16,707 nucleotides of DNA from Opitutia bacterium (GTDB lineage Bacteria > Verrucomicrobiota > Verrucomicrobiia > Opitutales > Coraliomargaritaceae). The stretch spans positions 1 through 16,707 of the forward strand of contig JABJQI010000060.1 of assembly GCA_018663485.1 (NCBI GenBank). Direction: 5' to 3'. The notes under the pieces are model-generated. The model did no database searches and was not told the origin of the DNA. It was given only the letters and a program-made list of their open reading frames with translations. Below are positions 13,427 to 16,707 of the stretch, piece by piece. The stretch's first letter is position 1; each line of letters begins with the position of its first letter. The position numbers and the translations under genes are program-made.

Positions 13427-16240
13427 TTAGTGGGCTTCCAGCCAGTTATCGCCGAGGCCGATGTCGATTTCGATCGGGCACTTTAAGTCGAGAGCTTTTT
13501 TCATGCCTTCGGTGACGAGGGCGCGCACAGCGACTTCTTCGCTCGGATCGAGGTCGAAGATCAATTCGTCATGCACCTGCAGCAGCATACGGGTATTGAG
13601 ACTCTGCGCGACCAATGCGTTTTGCACGTTCACCATGGCGATTTTAATCATGTCGGCGGCGGTGCCTTGGATCGGCATGTTGATCGCATTGCGCTCGGCT
13701 GCGGCACGGATGGTGCCATTTCTGGAATTAATATCCTGCAGATAGCGCCGCCGCCCCGTGATGGTTTCGACGTAGCCTTTGGCTTTGGCGCGCTCTTGCA
13801 TGCGCAACATGTAGCCCGGGATGCCAGGGAACTGTGCGAAGTAGTTGTTGATGATCTCCTGCGCTTCAGTGCGCGAGACGGTGCCGAGGCGTTGCGCCAG
13901 GCCGAAGGCGGAAATGCCGTAAGGGATGCCGAAGTTGACCATCTTCGCAGTGCTGCGTTGCTCACGTGAGACCTCGTCGAGTTCAACCTCAAAGATTTTC
14001 GCAGCGGTGGCGGCGTGAATGTCGCGGCCTTCACGGAAGGCGTTGAGCAGGCCTGCGTCTTCGGTCAGTGCAGCGAGAATGCGTAGCTCGATTTGCGAGT
14101 AGTCGGCCGAGAGCAGTTTCCATCCTGGGCGAGCGATAAAGGCTTTGCGAATCTCGCGACCCTGCACGCTGCGCACCGGAATGTTTTGCAGGTTGGGATC
14201 GTTTGAAGAGAGACGACCTGTTGATGTTTGCACCTGCCCGTAGTTGGTATGCACGCGACCGCTGACTGGATCGATTGAATTCGGCAACGCGTCGATGTAG
14301 GTGCTCTTGAGCTTGGTCAGTTGGCGGTATTCGAGAATGTCGGCGACGATCGGGTGCTTTGGTGCGAGCGAGGAGAGTACTTGTTCGTTGGTCGCGTATT
14401 GACCGGTTTTGGTCTTCTTTGGTTTTTCGACCAGCTTGAGTTCGTCGAATAAGATTTCACCGAGTTGTTTAGGGGAGTTGAGGTTGAACTCGTGTCCAGC
14501 GGCGGCGTTGATCGAATCGCGCAGCGTTTCGATGTGGCCTTCGAGCGACTTACCAGTTTCGGCCAGCGTCGATTCGTTCATTAAAATGCCTTCACGCTCC
14601 ATCGCGACGAGAACGGGGAGCAGGGGTGTTTCAATTTCGTAAAAGACTTTGGCTTGGCCGCTCTCTTCGAGTTTGGTCTTAAATAGTTCCCATAGCTGCA
14701 GTGTCACGTCGGCATCTTCGATCGCGTAATCCGCAAGTGCTTGAGGTTTGACTGACGAGTAGTCGATTGGCTGACCCTTCTTTACATCAGGCACGAGTTC
14801 GCTGAAACGAATCGTGGTGTATTGTAGGAAATCTTCCGACAACGTATCGAGATTGTGCCGCTGCTCTGGGTCGATCAGCGCGTGTGCCAGCATGGTGTCG
14901 TAGCAATGGCCAGCGACGTCGATGCCTTGTTCGGCTAGAATCGATAGGTCGAACTTTAAATTGTGGCCGATTTTAGCGAGGCTACCGTCTCTAAATACGG
15001 GGCGCAAGACGTCGAACACTGCGGCGGAGTTATCTTTGGAGACGGGCACGAACCAGCCGCTTTGCGCTGCGGTCGAAAATGAGATGCCGACTAGGTCGAC
15101 ACTGCGTGGATTGAGCCCTGTGGTTTCGGTGTCGAACGCGAAGCTGCCGGCGCTGCGGAGCTCGTCGGTCAATTGCTGGAGCGTGTCAGCGGAATCGGCG
15201 ATGCGGTAATCGGTCTTTGTATCTGTAAAAGTCGTGTAGGTGACTGCTGGAAGTAGATCAAGTTGTAGATCGCCAGAACTGTCAGCGGCGGGTTGCTTGC
15301 TCTGTGTCTTCTCGTCGTCCTCACTCATCAGCACCAGCTCGGAGCTGGCTTCTTGGATGGTGAAATCGCTGCCGAAAATGCGTTTGGCTAGGGTGCGGAA
15401 TTCAAATTCGGCAAACAAAGGCACCAGCTTGTCCTGGCTCGGCGCGTCGAGGCGGAGGTTATCCCAATCGGCATCAATTGGGACATCCAGTTGGATCGTG
15501 GCGAGGGTCTTGGAGAGGCGGGCCTGTTCGGCATTGTCGCGCACGCGTTCTTGTTGCTTGCCTTTGAGTTCGTCGACGTGGGCGATGATGTTGTCAACGT
15601 TGTCGTAGGCCGCGAGGAGCTTGGCTGCGGTCTTGGGGCCGATGCCTGGCACGCCGGGGATGTTGTCGGAGACGTCGCCACAGAGGCCGAGCATATCAAT
15701 GACTTGATCGACGCGAATGATGTCCCACTTCGCTTTGATCTCCTCGATACCTAGAATTTCTGCGCCGTCACCTTGGCGGGAGGGGCGATACATTTTGATC
15801 TTTTCGGTCACAAGTTGGCCAAAGTCTTTATCAGGAGTGACCATGAAGACTTCGTCAAATCCATCGGCCTCAGCACGGTGAGCGAGGGTGCCAATAATGT
15901 CGTCGGCTTCGTAGCCATCCATCTTGAGTACAGGAATCCCGAACGCTTCGGCGACACGGCTAAGGTGTGGCATCGCAGCGGCGAGGTCTTCCGGCATGGC
16001 TTCGCGTTGTGCCTTGTATTCTGGGTGCAGAATGTGGCGTGCGGTTGGTGCTGAAGTATCAAAGACCACCGCGAGGTGGCTGGGTTGCTTCTTGGTGATC
16101 AGCTCGATCAGGGTGCCGGTGAATCCAAAGATAGCCGACGAGTTGAAGCCTTTGGAGGTATAAATCGGGCTACGGATCAGGGCAAAGTGTGCGCGGTAGG
16201 CGAGGGCCATACCATCGAGAAGATAGAGCGTCTTGGGCAT
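13427..16240 (-). CDS. polA: DNA polymerase I
   Basis: This 937-residue enzyme fills gaps, removes primers and supports repair. All three domains are present. The 5'-3' exonuclease spans about 1-290 (YLLDGMALAYRAHFA, MDGYEADDIIGTLA, VTPDKDFGQLV, GDVSDNIPGVPGIGPKTA). The proofreading 3'-5' exonuclease spans about 345-530, and its catalytic residues are all kept: Asp370 and Glu372 in DTETTGL, Asp431 in HNLKFD, Tyr505 and Asp509 in YAIEDAD. The polymerase spans about 560-937, with Asp713 in SADYSQIELR, the O-helix residues Arg762, Lys766, Phe770 and Tyr774, and Asp891/Glu892 in LLQVHDELIFD. Numbering is offset by 7-15 from E. coli. Phe770 is the form that discriminates against dideoxynucleotides. 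The residue after FGI is Pro where many have Ile or Leu. A low-complexity polar linker (about 300-330) joins the first two domains. No ribosome binding site is seen. Confidence 0.99.
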   Translation of the reverse strand: MPKTLYLLDGMALAYRAHFALIRSPIYTSKGFNSSAIFGFTGTLIELITKKQPSHLAVVFDTSAPTARHILHPEYKAQREAMPEDLAAAMPHLSRVAEAFGIPVLKMDGYEADDIIGTLAHRAEADGFDEVFMVTPDKDFGQLVTEKIKMYRPSRQGDGAEILGIEEIKAKWDIIRVDQVIDMLGLCGDVSDNIPGVPGIGPKTAAKLLAAYDNVDNIIAHVDELKGKQQERVRDNAEQARLSKTLATIQLDVPIDADWDNLRLDAPSQDKLVPLFAEFEFRTLAKRIFGSDFTIQEASSELVLMSEDDEKTQSKQPAADSSGDLQLDLLPAVTYTTFTDTKTDYRIADSADTLQQLTDELRSAGSFAFDTETTGLNPRSVDLVGISFSTAAQSGWFVPVSKDNSAAVFDVLRPVFRDGSLAKIGHNLKFDLSILAEQGIDVAGHCYDTMLAHALIDPEQRHNLDTLSEDFLQYTTIRFSELVPDVKKGQPIDYSSVKPQALADYAIEDADVTLQLWELFKTKLEESGQAKVFYEIETPLLPVLVAMEREGILMNESTLAETGKSLEGHIETLRDSINAAAGHEFNLNSPKQLGEILFDELKLVEKPKKTKTGQYATNEQVLSSLAPKHPIVADILEYRQLTKLKSTYIDALPNSIDPVSGRVHTNYGQVQTSTGRLSSNDPNLQNIPVRSVQGREIRKAFIARPGWKLLSADYSQIELRILAALTEDAGLLNAFREGRDIHAATAAKIFEVELDEVSREQRSTAKMVNFGIPYGISAFGLAQRLGTVSRTEAQEIINNYFAQFPGIPGYMLRMQERAKAKGYVETITGRRRYLQDINSRNGTIRAAAERNAINMPIQGTAADMIKIAMVNVQNALVAQSLNTRMLLQVHDELIFDLDPSEEVAVRALVTEGMKKALDLKCPIEIDIGLGDNWLEAH

Positions 16241-16319
16241 TTAAAGAACGTTCAGCATCAAACGCCGAACGTCGAACCTTGAATCTGATTTTTTATGGAG
16301 GGTAGATCATAATCATACA

Positions 16320-16368
16320 CGTAATTTTATTCCTAATCAGCTGTGAGGGGATTAAGAATAAGATTACG
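16320..16368. repeat. 19-bp imperfect inverted repeat (long hairpin)
   Basis: The arm at 16320-16338 is the reverse complement of 16350-16368 at 17 of 19 positions, with an 11-base loop. One of the two mismatches would be a G-U wobble in RNA. The stem is AT-rich and lacks a directly following T-run on either strand, so it is not a classical intrinsic terminator, though it could still end or protect the kinase transcript. The right arm is part of a degenerate 6-bp tandem repeat. Confidence 0.6.
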
Positions 16369-16379
16369 AGTCAGATTGA
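16350..16379. repeat. Degenerate hexamer tandem repeat
   Basis: Five consecutive hexamers read GATTAA, GAATAA, GATTAC, GAGTCA and GATTGA. They share the frame GAnTnA with period 6. The array is short and decayed, and overlaps the right arm of the hairpin. Confidence 0.45.
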
Positions 16380-16506
16380 GTGATTTGCTCAGATCACAGA
16401 GAGGTCGCGCAGGCGCGTCCCGCAACGCATCCTGTGAAATGTCTGTGTGCAGTGCAATCGAGTGCGGTGCGGGCACCCAAGGGCATAATAAACGCACCTG
16501 CGTACC

Positions 16507-16707
16507 TTACTGACACAGCGCGTCAACGGCTTTGCGCGTCGGAATTGCGCTGCGGGCGCCGGCTTTGAGGCAAGTGAGTGCACCAGTGGCGCAGGCACGG
16601 CGCATGTTCTGCTTGGTTTTGAGCCCTTCGGCGATTCCGAGCGCAAATGCGCCGTGAAAGGCATCACCGGCTCCGGTGGTATCGACCGCTTCAATGTCAA
16701 ATGCGGG
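16507..16707 (-). CDS. PfkB-family carbohydrate kinase, C-terminal fragment (5' end outside window)
   Basis: The reverse strand is open from the right edge to a TAA at 16507-16509, giving 66 residues that begin PAFDIEAVDTTGAGDAFHGA. DTTGAGDAFHGAF is PfkB signature 2: GAGD forms the anion hole and its Asp is the catalytic base of ribokinase-like sugar kinases. The following helices (FALGIAEGLK, ACATGALTCLKAGARSAIPT) match the family's C-terminal end, so the protein ends normally. Substrate (ribose, fructose, 2-keto-3-deoxygluconate, adenosine or other) cannot be decided from this fragment. The gene lies upstream of polA on the same strand, with 266 bp between them. Confidence 0.9.
   Translation of the reverse strand, partial: PAFDIEAVDTTGAGDAFHGAFALGIAEGLKTKQNMRRACATGALTCLKAGARSAIPTRKAVDALCQ

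Larger units (their letters stand above)
16241..16506. other. 266-bp spacer upstream of polA
   Basis: No gene is visible here. The spacer separates the sugar kinase stop from polA, both read leftwards. It holds a long imperfect hairpin (16320-16368), a run of degenerate hexamers (16350-16379), and near polA a short imperfect stem GTTCAGC-N7-GCCGAAC (16250-16270). The polA promoter should be here; I could not identify it with confidence. Confidence 0.45.

Noticed and set aside
13571..13969. 132-codon plus-strand frame
   Set aside because: Antisense to the polymerase domain of polA; no independent features.
16389..16700. 103-codon minus-strand frame at the right edge
   Set aside because: It is out of frame with the clear PfkB signature (DTTGAGDAFHGAF), which is encoded by another minus-strand frame ending at 16507.
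1..16707. CRISPR array, tRNA or rRNA genes, insertion sequence with transposase
   Set aside because: I saw no regularly spaced identical repeats, no cloverleaf or rRNA sequence, and no transposase or integrase reading frame on either strand.

Overview
The window looks like a piece of a Gram-negative bacterial chromosome, most plausibly a (marine) member of the Verrucomicrobiota, Opitutales/Puniceicoccaceae type. This assignment is inference: it rests on the mix of families (octaheme c-type lipoprotein, rhamnose isomerase with an AraC regulator, RimK-type ligase with an extra C-terminal domain), moderate GC, and the near absence of Shine-Dalgarno sequences in front of most genes. No marker such as rRNA or a ribosomal protein is present to prove it.

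Layout, left to right. (1) 1-1447, minus: an incomplete octaheme cytochrome c lipoprotein running off the left edge. (2) 1669-5703: a sugar locus with an AraC-type regulator (minus) divergent from L-rhamnose isomerase rhaA (plus), then an NCS1-type membrane transporter overlapped by a tiny two-helix membrane protein. The divergent spacer holds a direct repeat with 21-bp spacing directly upstream of a plausible rhaA promoter. (3) 5704-6077: a 374-bp spacer with no gene but several repeats and palindromes. (4) 6078-8379, plus: an M29 metallo-aminopeptidase and an adenosine deaminase-family enzyme, separated by a spacer built of nested inverted repeats. (5) 8513-13246, minus: a five-gene block in the order rimK, AstE/aspartoacylase-like hydrolase, retropepsin-like protease, MscS channel, ZntB/CorA transporter. 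The first three genes overlap by 4 bp each; the last two overlap by 11 bp. (6) 13427-16240, minus: DNA polymerase I with all three domains apparently intact. (7) 16507-16707, minus: the C-terminal end of a PfkB-family sugar kinase, running off the right edge; a long imperfect hairpin lies between it and polA.

The most interesting part is block 5. The RimK protein matches classical E. coli RimK residue for residue at its Mg ligands, but carries an additional 100 residues that read as a TrkA-C/RCK_C ligand-binding domain. It is translationally coupled to two hydrolases that could reverse or process the modification (a zinc-dependent aspartoacylase-type enzyme and a DTGA retropepsin-like protease), and sits upstream of a mechanosensitive channel and a divalent-metal transporter. 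This suggests, as a hypothesis, a write/erase amino-acid ligation system responding to an ion- or nucleotide-type signal and tied to osmotic or ionic stress.

A second point of interest is the rhamnose locus: an NCS1-type carrier, a family known for nucleobases and related compounds, lies beside rhaA together with a small membrane partner whose start overlaps the carrier's stop and which has the best ribosome binding site I noticed in the window.
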